Positions 6,647 to 14,530 of a DNA stretch of 19,069 nucleotides are shown one piece after another. The stretch is from Clostridia bacterium (lineage in GTDB: Bacteria > Bacillota_E > SLMV01 > PUMD01): assembly GCA_003563755.1 (NCBI GenBank), contig PWUB01000302.1:1-19069 (forward strand), given 5' to 3'. Both the position numbers and the translations under genes were made by a program. Within the stretch, counting starts at the first letter, position 1. Each line of letters begins with the position of its first letter. The notes under the pieces are model-generated. The model was not told the DNA's origin. It ran no database searches and saw only the letters and a list, made by a program, of their open reading frames with translations.

Positions 6647-7672
6647 GTGGTGGACAAGAAGGAGGTCCTGGAGGGGACCATCTCGCAGATTGAGCGGCAG
6701 TTCGGCAAGGGGGCCATCATGCGCATGGGAGAGTCGGCCATGATGGAGAACGTCCCGAGCATTTCCACGGGCTGTTTGTCCCTGGACCTGGCGCTCGGAG
6801 TGGGGGGCATTCCCCGGGGCAGGATCGTCGAGCTGTACGGCCCGGAGGCCTCTGGTAAGACGACGGTAGGGCTGCACATAGTGGCAGAGGCGCAGAAGGC
6901 AGGGGGGTACGCTGCCTTCATCGACGCCGAGCATGCCCTCGACGCGACCTACGCTGACCGCATAGGCGTTGATATTGACAATCTCCTGATATCCCAGCCG
7001 GACACCGGGGAGCAGGCCCTCGACATTGCCGAGGCCCTCGTGCGCAGCGGCGCCGTCGACGTGATCATCATAGACTCCGTCGCGGCCCTGGTGCCGCGGG
7101 CCGAGATAGAGGGTGAGATGGGCGACAGCCACGTGGGTCTGCAGGCCCGCCTCATGTCCCAGGCGATGCGGAAGCTGGCGGGGGCCATCTCGAAGTCGCG
7201 AACCGTAGTCATCTTCGTGAACCAGATACGGGAGAAAGTTGGCGTCATGTTCGGAAACCCCGAGGTTACACCCGGCGGACGGGCTCTCAAATTTTACTCC
7301 TCCGTTCGTATAGACGTACGCCGGGTGGAGGCTATCAAGGACGGATCCGAGAGCCTGGGAATAAGGGTCCGGGCCCGGGTGGTCAAGAACAAGGTGGCAC
7401 CTCCTTTCCGGCAGGCGGAGTTTGACCTGATGTATGGTACGGGGATCTCGCGGGAGGGAGACCTGCTCGACCTGGGGGTCGAACACGACCTCATCAACAA
7501 GGCCGGTTCCTGGTACTCTTACGGCGACGAGCGAATGGGCCAGGGACGTGAGAACGCCAAGAGGTGGCTCGCTGAGAATCCACAGTCGGTTATGGCCATC
7601 GAGAAGGCCGTAATGAAGGAGCTGGGAGTATCACGGGGTGGTTCGGATGAGGACGAATCGTCGGAGCAATGA
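6647..7672 (+). CDS. recA: Recombinase RecA
   Basis: A complete 341-residue RecA. It has Walker A GPEASGKT (65-72), Walker [15 protein letters not shown], the loop L1/L2 region from [15 protein letters not shown] to [15 protein letters not shown], and the C-terminal domain ending in acidic residues. RecA forms filaments on single-stranded DNA for homologous recombination and triggers LexA self-cleavage. The start is GTG GTG at 6647/6650, with GAGGGGG at 6636-6642; either GTG is possible and they differ by one residue. The last part of the gene overlaps recX. It is probably cotranscribed with thpR from the SOS promoter at 5977-6005. No inserted intein or truncation is seen. Confidence 0.98.
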   Translation: MVDKKEVLEGTISQIERQFGKGAIMRMGESAMMENVPSISTGCLSLDLALGVGGIPRGRIVELYGPEASGKTTVGLHIVAEAQKAGGYAAFIDAEHALDATYADRIGVDIDNLLISQPDTGEQALDIAEALVRSGAVDVIIIDSVAALVPRAEIEGEMGDSHVGLQARLMSQAMRKLAGAISKSRTVVIFVNQIREKVGVMFGNPEVTPGGRALKFYSSVRIDVRRVEAIKDGSESLGIRVRARVVKNKVAPPFRQAEFDLMYGTGISREGDLLDLGVEHDLINKAGSWYSYGDERMGQGRENAKRWLAENPQSVMAIEKAVMKELGVSRGGSDEDESSEQ

Positions 7673-8147
7673 CGACCCAGGGGAGCGGGCGAGGGCCCTC
7701 TCCTACGCTCTCCGTCTTCTGGCGCCCCGGGCCCGCACGGAGGCCGAAGTGCGCCGTCGCCTGGAGAAGAGAGGCTTCTCCATCGGGTCGATCGAGGACT
7801 GCATCATGCGCCTGAAGAACGACGGACTGCTAGACGATGAGGGCTTTGCCCGGCAGTACGTCGCCTACTCCAGGCGGAGAAAGCCCATGGGCAGGATGCG
7901 CCTGCGGCGCGAACTGGAAAGACTGGGTGTCCGGCGGGAGCTGATCCTGGAGGTCGTCGAGGAGATCTCGCCCGCGGAGGAGGAGGACCTGGCCCGGAAG
8001 GCCCTGAGGGAGCGGGGGGACATCGGGACTGTGCCTGGTGATCCCGACGATAGGGAGCGCCGACTGCGCCGACTGTTTGCCTTTCTCGCCAGGCGAGGGT
8101 TCCCACGGCACGTGGCGTTGAGGGTTTTGGATTTTGATGCGACGTAG
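7638..8147 (+). CDS. recX: Regulatory protein RecX
   Basis: A 169-residue RecX-family protein with three-helix repeats. The sequence [20 protein letters not shown], then [34 protein letters not shown] and RRELERLGV are family hallmarks. A linker follows, then a terminal repeat ([20 protein letters not shown]). RecX binds RecA filaments and modulates them, usually inhibiting. The start is GTG at 7638, nine bases after GGGAG (7624-7628); ATG at 7647 is an alternative. Either way the gene overlaps the end of recA by about 26-35 bases, indicating translational coupling, as in many bacteria. A small hairpin (8158-8174) follows the stop. Confidence 0.93.
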   Translation: MVRMRTNRRSNDDPGERARALSYALRLLAPRARTEAEVRRRLEKRGFSIGSIEDCIMRLKNDGLLDDEGFARQYVAYSRRRKPMGRMRLRRELERLGVRRELILEVVEEISPAEEEDLARKALRERGDIGTVPGDPDDRERRLRRLFAFLARRGFPRHVALRVLDFDAT

Positions 8148-8157
8148 GTCCATCTCC

Positions 8158-8174
8158 GAACCGGTGCCCGGTTC
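8158..8174 (+). terminator. Small hairpin after recX
   Basis: GAACCGG (8158-8164) pairs perfectly with CCGGTTC (8168-8174) around a TGC triloop, starting ten bases after the recX stop. The bases following (TCCCTTGG) are not a U-tract, so intrinsic termination is uncertain. Confidence 0.35.
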
Positions 8175-8472
8175 TCCCTTGGCTGGTCGTTCGTTCCGCT
8201 GCCAACTGCCCGCCGCATCGACGATATTACCGTGGACATCGATACTCTCTTGTGGTACTCTCAGGCTGAACGAGTTCACGTAGATTGAGCCTGTATTTCG
8301 GTTCGAGATGACTGTGTGTCGCGGGAGGGTCACCCGACGCAGCACCCATACCAGGAATCCAACAGCACCTCGGTGTTGTAACGAAAACATCTTGCGGCGG
8401 AAAACGGGGCGCGTAGAGTCAGCTATTCCATCTCAGTGAAGCCTTGTCGCGGATGCTATCCATGGTAAATCG

Positions 8473-8501
8473 GAAGACCGGGTCCTGCGGGCTCGGTCTT
8501 C
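8473..8501 (+). promoter_or_regulatory. 13-bp hairpin in the rny leader
   Basis: Bases 8473-8485 pair continuously with 8489-8501 around a TGC triloop. The stem has 13 pairs, two of them G-U in RNA, and the outer eight (GAAGACCG/CGGTCTTC) are perfect. The hairpin ends 13 bp before the rny Shine-Dalgarno (GGGAG, 8515-8519) and no T-run follows, so it does not look like a standard terminator. A role in mRNA stability, attenuation or RNase Y autoregulation is inference. Confidence 0.55.
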
Positions 8502-8525
8502 GTGTTGTGAAGCAGGGAGAAGGGG

Positions 8526-10076
8526 GTGTTTCTGATCGCGCCAGGATACGTTGCTCTCTTGAGTCTCATAGTTGCGCTGATCTTTTTCGTGGTCGGGTTT
8601 TACGTTCGCAAATACATGGCTGAAGCCAAGATCGCCTCGGCGGAGCGGGAGGCTGTTCGCATCCTCAACGATGCCTCCAAGGAGGCTGAACGCAGCAAGA
8701 AGGAGTCAGTGCTGCAGGCTAAAGAGGACGTCCACAAGATGCGGACCGATTTCGAGAACGAAACGCGCGAGCGGCGCGTGGAGCTGCAGAAGATGGAGCG
8801 CCGGCTCATGCAGAAGGAAGAGTCCCTGGATCGTCGGACGGACGTTTGCGACAAGAGAGAGGAAGAGGTCAAGCGGCGCTCACGAGAGCTTGAGGTACTG
8901 GAGACGAGAGCTGAGAAGATTATGGCGGAGCAGAACCGCGAGATGGAGCGAATTGCCGAGCTGACGCGTGAGGAAGCCCGCAGGGAGATTCTCGATGAAG
9001 TGGAGCGGGCAGCCAGGCGCCAGGTGGCATCCATTCAGCGCGAGATCGAATCTCAGGCCCGCGAGGAGGCCCAGAGGAAAGCCCGCGAGATCGTCGCCCT
9101 CGCCGTCCAGCGGTGCGCGGCTGACCAGGTCAGCGACAGCACCGTGTCGGTGGTGGAACTGCCCAGCGATGATATGAAGGGAAGGATCATCGGGCGCGAG
9201 GGCCGGAACATCCGTGCTTTTGAGAGCCTCAGCGGGGTTGATGTGATAATCGATGATACACCGGAGGCCGTCGTCATTTCCTGCTTTGACCCTATTCGCA
9301 GGGAGAAGGCACGTCTGACCCTGGAGCGGTTGATCGCGGATGGTAGAATCCATCCTGCGCGCATCGAGGAAATGTACGAGAAGGTGGAAAGAGAGATAGA
9401 CGATGTGGTCCGTGAGACCGGACAGAGGGCGGCCTATGACGCCGGGGTTCACGGCCTGCACCCGCGTCTCATCGAGCTGCTCGGACGCCTGAAATTCCGG
9501 AGCAGCTACGGACAGAATGTTCTCAAACACTCCCTGGAGGTATCGTACCTGGCGGCCATGATGGCTGCAGAGCTGCAGGTCAACGTCAAGCTCGCGCGCC
9601 GTGCCGGGCTGGTGCACGACATCGGTAAGGCCGTGGACCACGAGGTGCAGGGCACCCACGTGGATATCGGCAGGGACCTTCTCCGTCGTTACGGGGAGAA
9701 AGACCAAGTCATCGATGCTATGAGCTCCCACCACGGTGATTACGAGGCCAAGAACGTCGAGGCAGTATTGATAGCCGCCGCCGATGCTCTGTCTGCCGCC
9801 AGGCCCGGGGCACGTAAAGAGACCCTGGAAGCCTACGTGCAGCGGCTGTCCAAGCTGGAGGACATAGCTGATTCCTTCGACGGTGTGGACAGGGCCTACG
9901 CCATTCAGGCAGGTCGCGAGATCAGGATCATGGTCAAGCCCGACGAGATCGATGACCTGGAGGCGTACGCGCTGGCGAGGGACATCGTCAACGAAATCGA
10001 GGAACAGGTGGAGTATCCCGGGCAGGTGAAGGTGACCGTCATACGGCAGACCCGGGCCGTGGAATACGCCAGATGA
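8526..10076 (+). CDS. rny: Ribonuclease Y
   Basis: A full-length RNase Y of 516 residues. An N-terminal membrane helix (about 5-26, ending [12 protein letters not shown]) is followed by a long charged coiled coil (about 30-200, rich in E, R and K). A KH RNA-binding domain follows with GREG at 223-226, then an HD hydrolase domain with H364-D365 (LVHDIGK). It closes with the conserved [15 protein letters not shown]. RNase Y is the membrane-bound endonuclease that starts mRNA decay in many bacteria lacking RNase E. The GTG start has GGGAG at 8515-8519, six bases upstream. The gene is flanked by a leader hairpin and a strong terminator, so it may be a monocistronic unit, although its order after recA-recX and before ymdB is conserved in Gram-positive bacteria. 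Confidence 0.97.
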   Translation: MFLIAPGYVALLSLIVALIFFVVGFYVRKYMAEAKIASAEREAVRILNDASKEAERSKKESVLQAKEDVHKMRTDFENETRERRVELQKMERRLMQKEESLDRRTDVCDKREEEVKRRSRELEVLETRAEKIMAEQNREMERIAELTREEARREILDEVERAARRQVASIQREIESQAREEAQRKAREIVALAVQRCAADQVSDSTVSVVELPSDDMKGRIIGREGRNIRAFESLSGVDVIIDDTPEAVVISCFDPIRREKARLTLERLIADGRIHPARIEEMYEKVEREIDDVVRETGQRAAYDAGVHGLHPRLIELLGRLKFRSSYGQNVLKHSLEVSYLAAMMAAELQVNVKLARRAGLVHDIGKAVDHEVQGTHVDIGRDLLRRYGEKDQVIDAMSSHHGDYEAKNVEAVLIAAADALSAARPGARKETLEAYVQRLSKLEDIADSFDGVDRAYAIQAGREIRIMVKPDEIDDLEAYALARDIVNEIEEQVEYPGQVKVTVIRQTRAVEYAR

Positions 10077-10096
10077 TGGGATGCCCGCCGAATCGT

Positions 10097-10138
10097 GGAC
10101 CTGGATACCGGTGCATCGCCGGTGCCAGGTCCTTTTTT
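10097..10138 (+). terminator. Strong intrinsic terminator after rny
   Basis: GGACCTGG (10097-10104) pairs with CCAGGTCC (10125-10132); inside it ACCGG (10107-10111) pairs with CCGGT (10119-10123). Six T residues follow directly (10133-10138). This is the only textbook GC stem plus U-tract in the window. Confidence 0.92.
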
Positions 10139-10209
10139 GCTGAAGGGAATCACGATGCCGTGGCGAAGATGACTCGTGTCACGGGCATCGATCTGGGAGG
10201 AGAATCCAA

Positions 10210-11007
10210 GTGAGGATTCTGATGATAGGTGATGTGGTGGGAAGGCCCGGGAGACATCTCCTGGGCGAACGCCTCCCAGCCCTGCGCAGAGAGCTGGGAA
10301 TAGCCTTCACCATTGCCAACGGTGAGAACATGGCGGGTGGTCTGGGGGTGACCAGGAAGACGGTCCAGGAGGTCATGTCGGCCGGCGTTGACGTCATCAC
10401 TTCAGGCAATCACATATGGGATCAGAAGGAAGCCATCACCTACATTACCGAGGAGCCTAACCTCCTGCGCCCGGCCAACTATCCGGAGGGAACACCGGGA
10501 AGGGGCTGGTGCGTTGTGACCAGCAACGGCATGCCTCCGCTGGTGGTCATCAACGTACACGGCAGGGTGTTTGTGGACACGGCCTTTTCGTGTCCTTTCC
10601 GAACCGTTGAGAGGATACTCAGTGAACTCGGGGAGCGGGACGAGGCGCCGGCGGTGATCGTGGATTTTCACGGCGAAGCAACCTCGGAGAAACAGGCCTT
10701 CGGGCTGTACTTCGACGGCAGGGTCGCGGCCGTGATCGGCACCCACACCCACGTGCAGACGGCCGACGCCCGCATTCTGCCCCGGGGTACGGCTTATGTG
10801 ACCGATGTGGGCATGACCGGTCCCGCGGAGGGAGTAATCGGTATGGACCGTGAGCCGGTGATTCAACGCTTCTTGACCCAGATGCCGGCCCGCTTCAACG
10901 TGGCCCGGGGAGCCTCCATGCTCAATGCCGCGGTGATAGACGTGGACACCACCGGAGACCGGCCCCGGGCCGAGAGGATCGAGCTTTACAACCAGAGGTT
11001 TGAGTGA
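10210..11007 (+). CDS. ymdB: YmdB-type metallophosphoesterase (2',3'-cAMP phosphodiesterase family)
   Basis: A 265-residue protein of the YmdB/TIGR00282 family. Metal-binding residues visible are D8 (IGDVVGRPG), E39-N40 (ANGENMAGG), N67-H68 (SGNHIWD), H154 (DFHGEATSE), and H179 and H181 (GTHTHVQTAD). The numbering of the first group agrees with what I recall for Bacillus subtilis YmdB, a cyclic-nucleotide phosphodiesterase that affects biofilm and motility decisions and interacts functionally with RNase Y. The GTG start has GGGAGGAG (10195-10202) seven bases upstream. It lies behind the rny terminator and only 21 bp before korA, so it belongs with the downstream operon at least as much as with rny. 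No clear promoter was found in 10139-10209, so some terminator read-through is possible. Confidence 0.93.
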   Translation: MRILMIGDVVGRPGRHLLGERLPALRRELGIAFTIANGENMAGGLGVTRKTVQEVMSAGVDVITSGNHIWDQKEAITYITEEPNLLRPANYPEGTPGRGWCVVTSNGMPPLVVINVHGRVFVDTAFSCPFRTVERILSELGERDEAPAVIVDFHGEATSEKQAFGLYFDGRVAAVIGTHTHVQTADARILPRGTAYVTDVGMTGPAEGVIGMDREPVIQRFLTQMPARFNVARGASMLNAAVIDVDTTGDRPRAERIELYNQRFE

Positions 11008-11028
11008 TCGCGGAGGGGAGAGAGTCAG

Positions 11029-12174
11029 GTGTCTTCGACACGACAGCCGCAGTTCATGCAGGGAAACGACGCAGCGCTGGAGGGAGCCCTTGCTGCCGGG
11101 GCACGGTTTTTCGCCGGGTATCCCATCACCCCGTCCTCCGAGATTGCCCAGGCGGCTTCACGGAAGCTTCCCGCCCTCGGAGGTGTGTACCTGCAGATGG
11201 AGGACGAGCTGGCGAGCATGGCGGCCATCATAGGGGCATCCCTGGCAGGCGCCAAGAGCTTCACTGCTACCAGCGGTCCGGGGGCCTCCCTCATGCAGGA
11301 GAACCTGGGCGTCGCGGTGATGGCCGAGGTTCCGTGCGTGGTGATCAACGTCATGAGGTCGGGACCCAGCACCGGGCTGGCCACGAAGCCGGCCCAGGCC
11401 GATGTCATGCAGGCAAGGTGGGGGACCCACGGAGATCACTCCGCGGTCGCCCTCGCTCCCGCGTCAGTGCAGGAATGCTTCGACATGACGGTGCGGGCCT
11501 TCAACCTGGCGGAGCAGCTCCGTCACCCGGTGTTCGTACTGTTTGATGAGATAGTGGGGCACATGAGGGAGGGCGTGATAATACGCGATCCCGATGACCT
11601 CGAGGTCATCACCCGCCGGTCCCCCGAGGCCGAGCCCGGGATGTTCGCCGTGTACGACCACGACGAGGACGGTATTCCGGTACCGCTGCCGGCTTTCGGA
11701 GGCGACTACGTGTACCATGCGAACTCCTCGATGCACGACCGCACCGGCTGGCCGAATGCCGATCCCGACAATGCAGCAAGAGTCATCCGCAGGCTGCACG
11801 ACAAGGTGGAGAATGCCGTCGATATGATAACCGAGTATTCCTTCCTCGGTCCCGATGATCCCGACCTCCTCCTGGTGGCCTTCGGATGCACGGCCCGGAC
11901 GGCCCAGCAGCTGGTCCTGGATCAGCCCATCCGCAGGGCGAGGGTATCGCTGCTGCAGTTGGGGTCGCTGTGGCCCTTCCCGGACAGGATCATCCGCGAG
12001 GCCTGCGAGGGTGGGGTGCCGGTCGTGGTACCTGAGATGAACCTGGGCCAGGTGGTGCGGGAAGTCAGACGGATCCTGGGGCCCGACTATCCCTGCCACA
12101 GCTTCACCAAGAGCAACGGTATTCCCATCTCACCGCGTGAGCTGACGACGTTCATCGAGGAGGAGGCGCTATGA
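11029..12174 (+). CDS. korA: 2-oxoacid:ferredoxin oxidoreductase, alpha subunit (KorA type)
   Basis: A 381-residue alpha subunit of the 2-oxoglutarate-type enzyme. Hallmarks are the opening QGNDAALEGALAAGARFFAG, then YPITPSSEIAQ, FTATSGPGASLMQENLG, GPSTGLATKPAQADVMQARW, GTHGDHSAVALAPASVQECF and PVFVLFDEIVGHM. Known members oxidatively decarboxylate 2-oxoacids to acyl-CoA while reducing ferredoxin. The substrate (2-oxoglutarate, branched-chain or other oxoacid) cannot be fixed from sequence alone. The GTG start is supported by GGAGGGGAG at 11012-11020. The stop overlaps the korB start (ATGA), indicating tight translational coupling. The gamma domain is separate (korC) rather than fused to alpha. 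Confidence 0.93.
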   Translation: MSSTRQPQFMQGNDAALEGALAAGARFFAGYPITPSSEIAQAASRKLPALGGVYLQMEDELASMAAIIGASLAGAKSFTATSGPGASLMQENLGVAVMAEVPCVVINVMRSGPSTGLATKPAQADVMQARWGTHGDHSAVALAPASVQECFDMTVRAFNLAEQLRHPVFVLFDEIVGHMREGVIIRDPDDLEVITRRSPEAEPGMFAVYDHDEDGIPVPLPAFGGDYVYHANSSMHDRTGWPNADPDNAARVIRRLHDKVENAVDMITEYSFLGPDDPDLLLVAFGCTARTAQQLVLDQPIRRARVSLLQLGSLWPFPDRIIREACEGGVPVVVPEMNLGQVVREVRRILGPDYPCHSFTKSNGIPISPRELTTFIEEEAL

Positions 12175-13010
12175 GAGTTCCCCAGCAGGTGTCCCGATAC
12201 CTGAAGAGCGACGATCTGCCCGTTTTTTGGTGCCCCGGATGCGGAAACGGCATAATCCTGGGTTCGGTCATGCGTGCCCTCAACAGCCTGGGTAGAGCAC
12301 CCCACGAGACCGTGGTGTCCACGGGCATCGGGTGTTGGGGCAAGGCAGACGACTACCTCGAGACCAACTCGATTCACGGTACCCACGGACGGGCACTGGC
12401 GTTCGCGACCGGTGTCAAGGCCGCCAACGGCGACCTCACCGTGCTGGCCCTGATGGGTGATGGAGACTGCGCTACCATCGGAGGTAACCACTTCCTGCAC
12501 GCCGCCCGGCGCAATATCGATGTGACCGCGGTGGTATCGAACAACTTCAACTACGGCATGACCGGCGGGCAGTATTCGGCCACCACGCCGACGGCCAGCT
12601 ACACCAGCACCTCGGTCTACGGTAACCCCGAGGGCGAGTTCGATCTCTGCGAGGTGGCCCGGGCAGCGGGTGCCACCTTCGTTGCGAGAAGCACCGTCTA
12701 CCATGTCTCCCTTCTGGATAGGATCATGAAGCAGGCGATCGAGCACCGTGGCTTCTCCCTGGTCGAGGTATACTCCTCGTGTCCGGTGTACTTCGGCCGT
12801 TACAACGAGCGGCCCACGCCCATCGACATGATGCGCTACTGGGAGAGCAGGGCCGTTCCCCTGAGCCGCTTTGAGAGGATGGACGAGGATGAGAGGGCCG
12901 GGCACGCGCCCATCGGTGTCCTGCACAGCGACGACAGGCCTGATTTCAACGCCCGCTACGCCCAAATACAGGAGCGGGCGAGGGCGATGATGAAGGAGGG
13001 ACGGCGATGA
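12171..13010 (+). CDS. korB: 2-oxoacid:ferredoxin oxidoreductase, beta subunit (KorB type)
   Basis: A 279-residue thiamine-diphosphate-binding beta subunit. Cysteines for a [4Fe-4S] cluster are visible: C21 and C24 in FWCPGCGNG, C55 in GIGCWGK, and C204 in YSSCPVYFGRYN. The diphosphate/Mg motif is GDGDCATIGGNH followed by NNFNYGMTGGQYS. This subunit holds thiamine diphosphate and passes electrons to ferredoxin. The position after GIGC is tryptophan, where serine is more usual. The ATG overlaps the korA stop, and the gene's own stop overlaps the korC ATG. No separate ferredoxin-like delta subunit is encoded next to the three genes. Confidence 0.93.
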   Translation: MRVPQQVSRYLKSDDLPVFWCPGCGNGIILGSVMRALNSLGRAPHETVVSTGIGCWGKADDYLETNSIHGTHGRALAFATGVKAANGDLTVLALMGDGDCATIGGNHFLHAARRNIDVTAVVSNNFNYGMTGGQYSATTPTASYTSTSVYGNPEGEFDLCEVARAAGATFVARSTVYHVSLLDRIMKQAIEHRGFSLVEVYSSCPVYFGRYNERPTPIDMMRYWESRAVPLSRFERMDEDERAGHAPIGVLHSDDRPDFNARYAQIQERARAMMKEGRR

Positions 13011-13546
13011 CGGGAGCCAGGGAGGAAGGAACCGCCGCCGGTGATCGTACGGAGATAGTCCTTGCGGGAATGGGAGGTCAGGGACTGGTCTACATCGGAA
13101 GGCTTCTCGGCCAGGCAGCGATAGATGCCGGGCAGCACGCGGTGCAGACCCAGAGCTACGGCGTGGCCACCCGCGGTGGGTTCACCAAGTCCGAGGTTCT
13201 TATCGCATCCCGGCCCCTGGCATACCCTATGGCCACGGATCCCGATGCGGTGCTGGCTCTGACTGCAGAGGCATACGACCGTTACAGCGGATCGCTGAAG
13301 CCGGGGGCGGTGCTGGTCTACGACAGCGACGCGGTGCCGAGGGGACGTGCGGGCGAACTCGGTTTCCCCTTCACCACGGAGGCACGGCGTCGGGAGCTGT
13401 CCGGAAGCTACAACCTGATGGCGCTCGGTGCTTTCCTTGTCGCATCGGGGGTTCTTCCCCGCGATGTCGTGGCGGGACTCGTCCGGGGCGCCAACCTAGA
13501 GGCATACGAGGCCGGCCTGGATATGGCCGACAGGGAAGGGAAGTGA
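13007..13546 (+). CDS. korC: 2-oxoacid:ferredoxin oxidoreductase, gamma subunit (KorC type)
   Basis: A 179-residue gamma subunit. The family motif AGMGGQGLVYIGRLLGQAAI near the start is followed by TQSYGVATRGGFTKSEVLI and a C-terminal region AALGAFLVASGV-like (ALGAFLVASGVLPRD). It completes the alpha-beta-gamma enzyme. A hydrophilic lead of about 15 residues precedes the conserved domain. The ATG overlaps the korB stop by four bases, and the stop lies only a few bases before the dipeptidase start, so all belong to one transcript. Confidence 0.92.
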   Translation: MTGAREEGTAAGDRTEIVLAGMGGQGLVYIGRLLGQAAIDAGQHAVQTQSYGVATRGGFTKSEVLIASRPLAYPMATDPDAVLALTAEAYDRYSGSLKPGAVLVYDSDAVPRGRAGELGFPFTTEARRRELSGSYNLMALGAFLVASGVLPRDVVAGLVRGANLEAYEAGLDMADREGK

Positions 13547-13549
13547 CCG

Positions 13550-14530
13550 GTGGTGTGCTCGAGAGCCCTTGATCTACACCACGGCTCGCTGGTGGTGGAT
13601 ACACACGTTGATACACTGCTGGCGGCCGCTCACGGCAGGCGTTCACTGGCTGAACGCTCCGAGGAGGGACACGTGGATTTTCCCCGGCTCACCGAGGGCG
13701 GGGTCAATGTCCAGTTCTTTGCCCACTACATAGAGCCGGCTTTCAAGCCGGATAGAGGACTCCTGAGGTTCATGCAGCTGGCGGATGTTTTTTACAGGGA
13801 GGTGGAATCCTCCGGGGGAGCCGCCGAGGTGGCCTTCAGTGTTTCCGACATCCGGCGCATCACCGGTGAGGACAGGATCGCCTGTATTCTGGCCATCGAG
13901 GGTGGAGAGGCCATCCAGGGCGACATCGCGGTGCTGCGCATGCTGTATCGCCTCGGTGTGCGGAGCATCGGTCTTACCTGGAACCAGCGGAACGCCCTGG
14001 CCGACGGTGTCGGCGAGATCCGCACCGGCGGCGGTCTCACCAACGTCGGCGTCGAGGCGGTCCGGGAGATGAACCGGCTCGGTGTGCTGGTCGATGTTTC
14101 GCACCTGACCGAGCCCGGGTTTTGGGACGTGGTGGAGGTTACGGATATGCCGTTCATAGCCAGTCACTCGAATGCCAGGGCTGTGTGCGATCATGTCAGG
14201 AACCTGACCGACCAGCAGATAGTGGCGATGGCGAAAAAGGGCGGGGTCATGGGCATGAACTTCGCCCCGGCCTTCGTACACCCCGAGATCGCAACCCTGG
14301 AGGGTGTACTCGATCACATCGACCACATCGTGCAGCTGGTGGGCATCGAACACGTGGGCGTCGGATCCGACTTCGATGGGATCGGGAGCACTCCCCGGGG
14401 TCTCGAGGATGTGACCTGCCTGCCCCGGCTCACCGAGGGCCTGGTGGAGCGAGGCTATGCAGACGAGGATATCACCGCCGTACTGGGGGGTAACTTCCTG
14501 AGGGTCTGCGAGCAGGTCTGGGGCGGGTGA
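13550..14530 (+). CDS. Membrane dipeptidase-family (M19) peptidase
   Basis: A 326-residue M19 (renal dipeptidase type) enzyme with the full set of binuclear zinc ligands: H19 and D21 in VDTHVDT, E117 in AIEGGEAI, H185 in DVSHL, H206 in ASHSNAR, and the catalytic-site D274 in GSDFDGI. Known members cleave dipeptides, including those with a D-residue at the C-terminus. No signal peptide is visible, so it is probably cytoplasmic despite the family name. The start is GTG at 13550 or 13553, within a few bases of the korC stop. Its stop overlaps the PHP gene start. Placement next to korABC suggests peptide catabolism feeding 2-oxoacid oxidation; a role in cell-wall or D-dipeptide turnover is also possible. 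Confidence 0.93.
   Translation: MVCSRALDLHHGSLVVDTHVDTLLAAAHGRRSLAERSEEGHVDFPRLTEGGVNVQFFAHYIEPAFKPDRGLLRFMQLADVFYREVESSGGAAEVAFSVSDIRRITGEDRIACILAIEGGEAIQGDIAVLRMLYRLGVRSIGLTWNQRNALADGVGEIRTGGGLTNVGVEAVREMNRLGVLVDVSHLTEPGFWDVVEVTDMPFIASHSNARAVCDHVRNLTDQQIVAMAKKGGVMGMNFAPAFVHPEIATLEGVLDHIDHIVQLVGIEHVGVGSDFDGIGSTPRGLEDVTCLPRLTEGLVERGYADEDITAVLGGNFLRVCEQVWGG

Larger units (their letters stand above)
8148..8525 (+). other. 378-bp recX-rny intergenic region
   Basis: No gene supported by a ribosome-binding site or family match is visible here. It contains a 7-bp hairpin right after recX (8158-8174), a short inverted repeat TGAAC-GA-GTTCA (8277-8288), and the rny-proximal hairpin at 8473-8501. The promoter for rny must lie here or upstream. 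I find only weak candidates, such as TTGTCG (8444) with TAAATC (8466), whose predicted start would fall inside the hairpin. An opposite-strand open frame crosses the region but looks like a shadow extending into recX. Confidence 0.6.

Noticed and set aside
8277..8288. TGAAC-GA-GTTCA inverted repeat as a second LexA site
   Set aside because: The half-sites are two bases apart rather than the four required, and no promoter is associated.
8296..8325. GGTTCGAGA, resembling a tRNA T-loop
   Set aside because: No acceptor stem, anticodon arm or matching T-stem can be drawn around it.
7830..8390. 186-codon open frame on the minus strand across recX and the recX-rny gap
   Set aside because: Most of it is antisense to the well-supported recX. 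No ribosome-binding site precedes its ATG and no family is recognisable.
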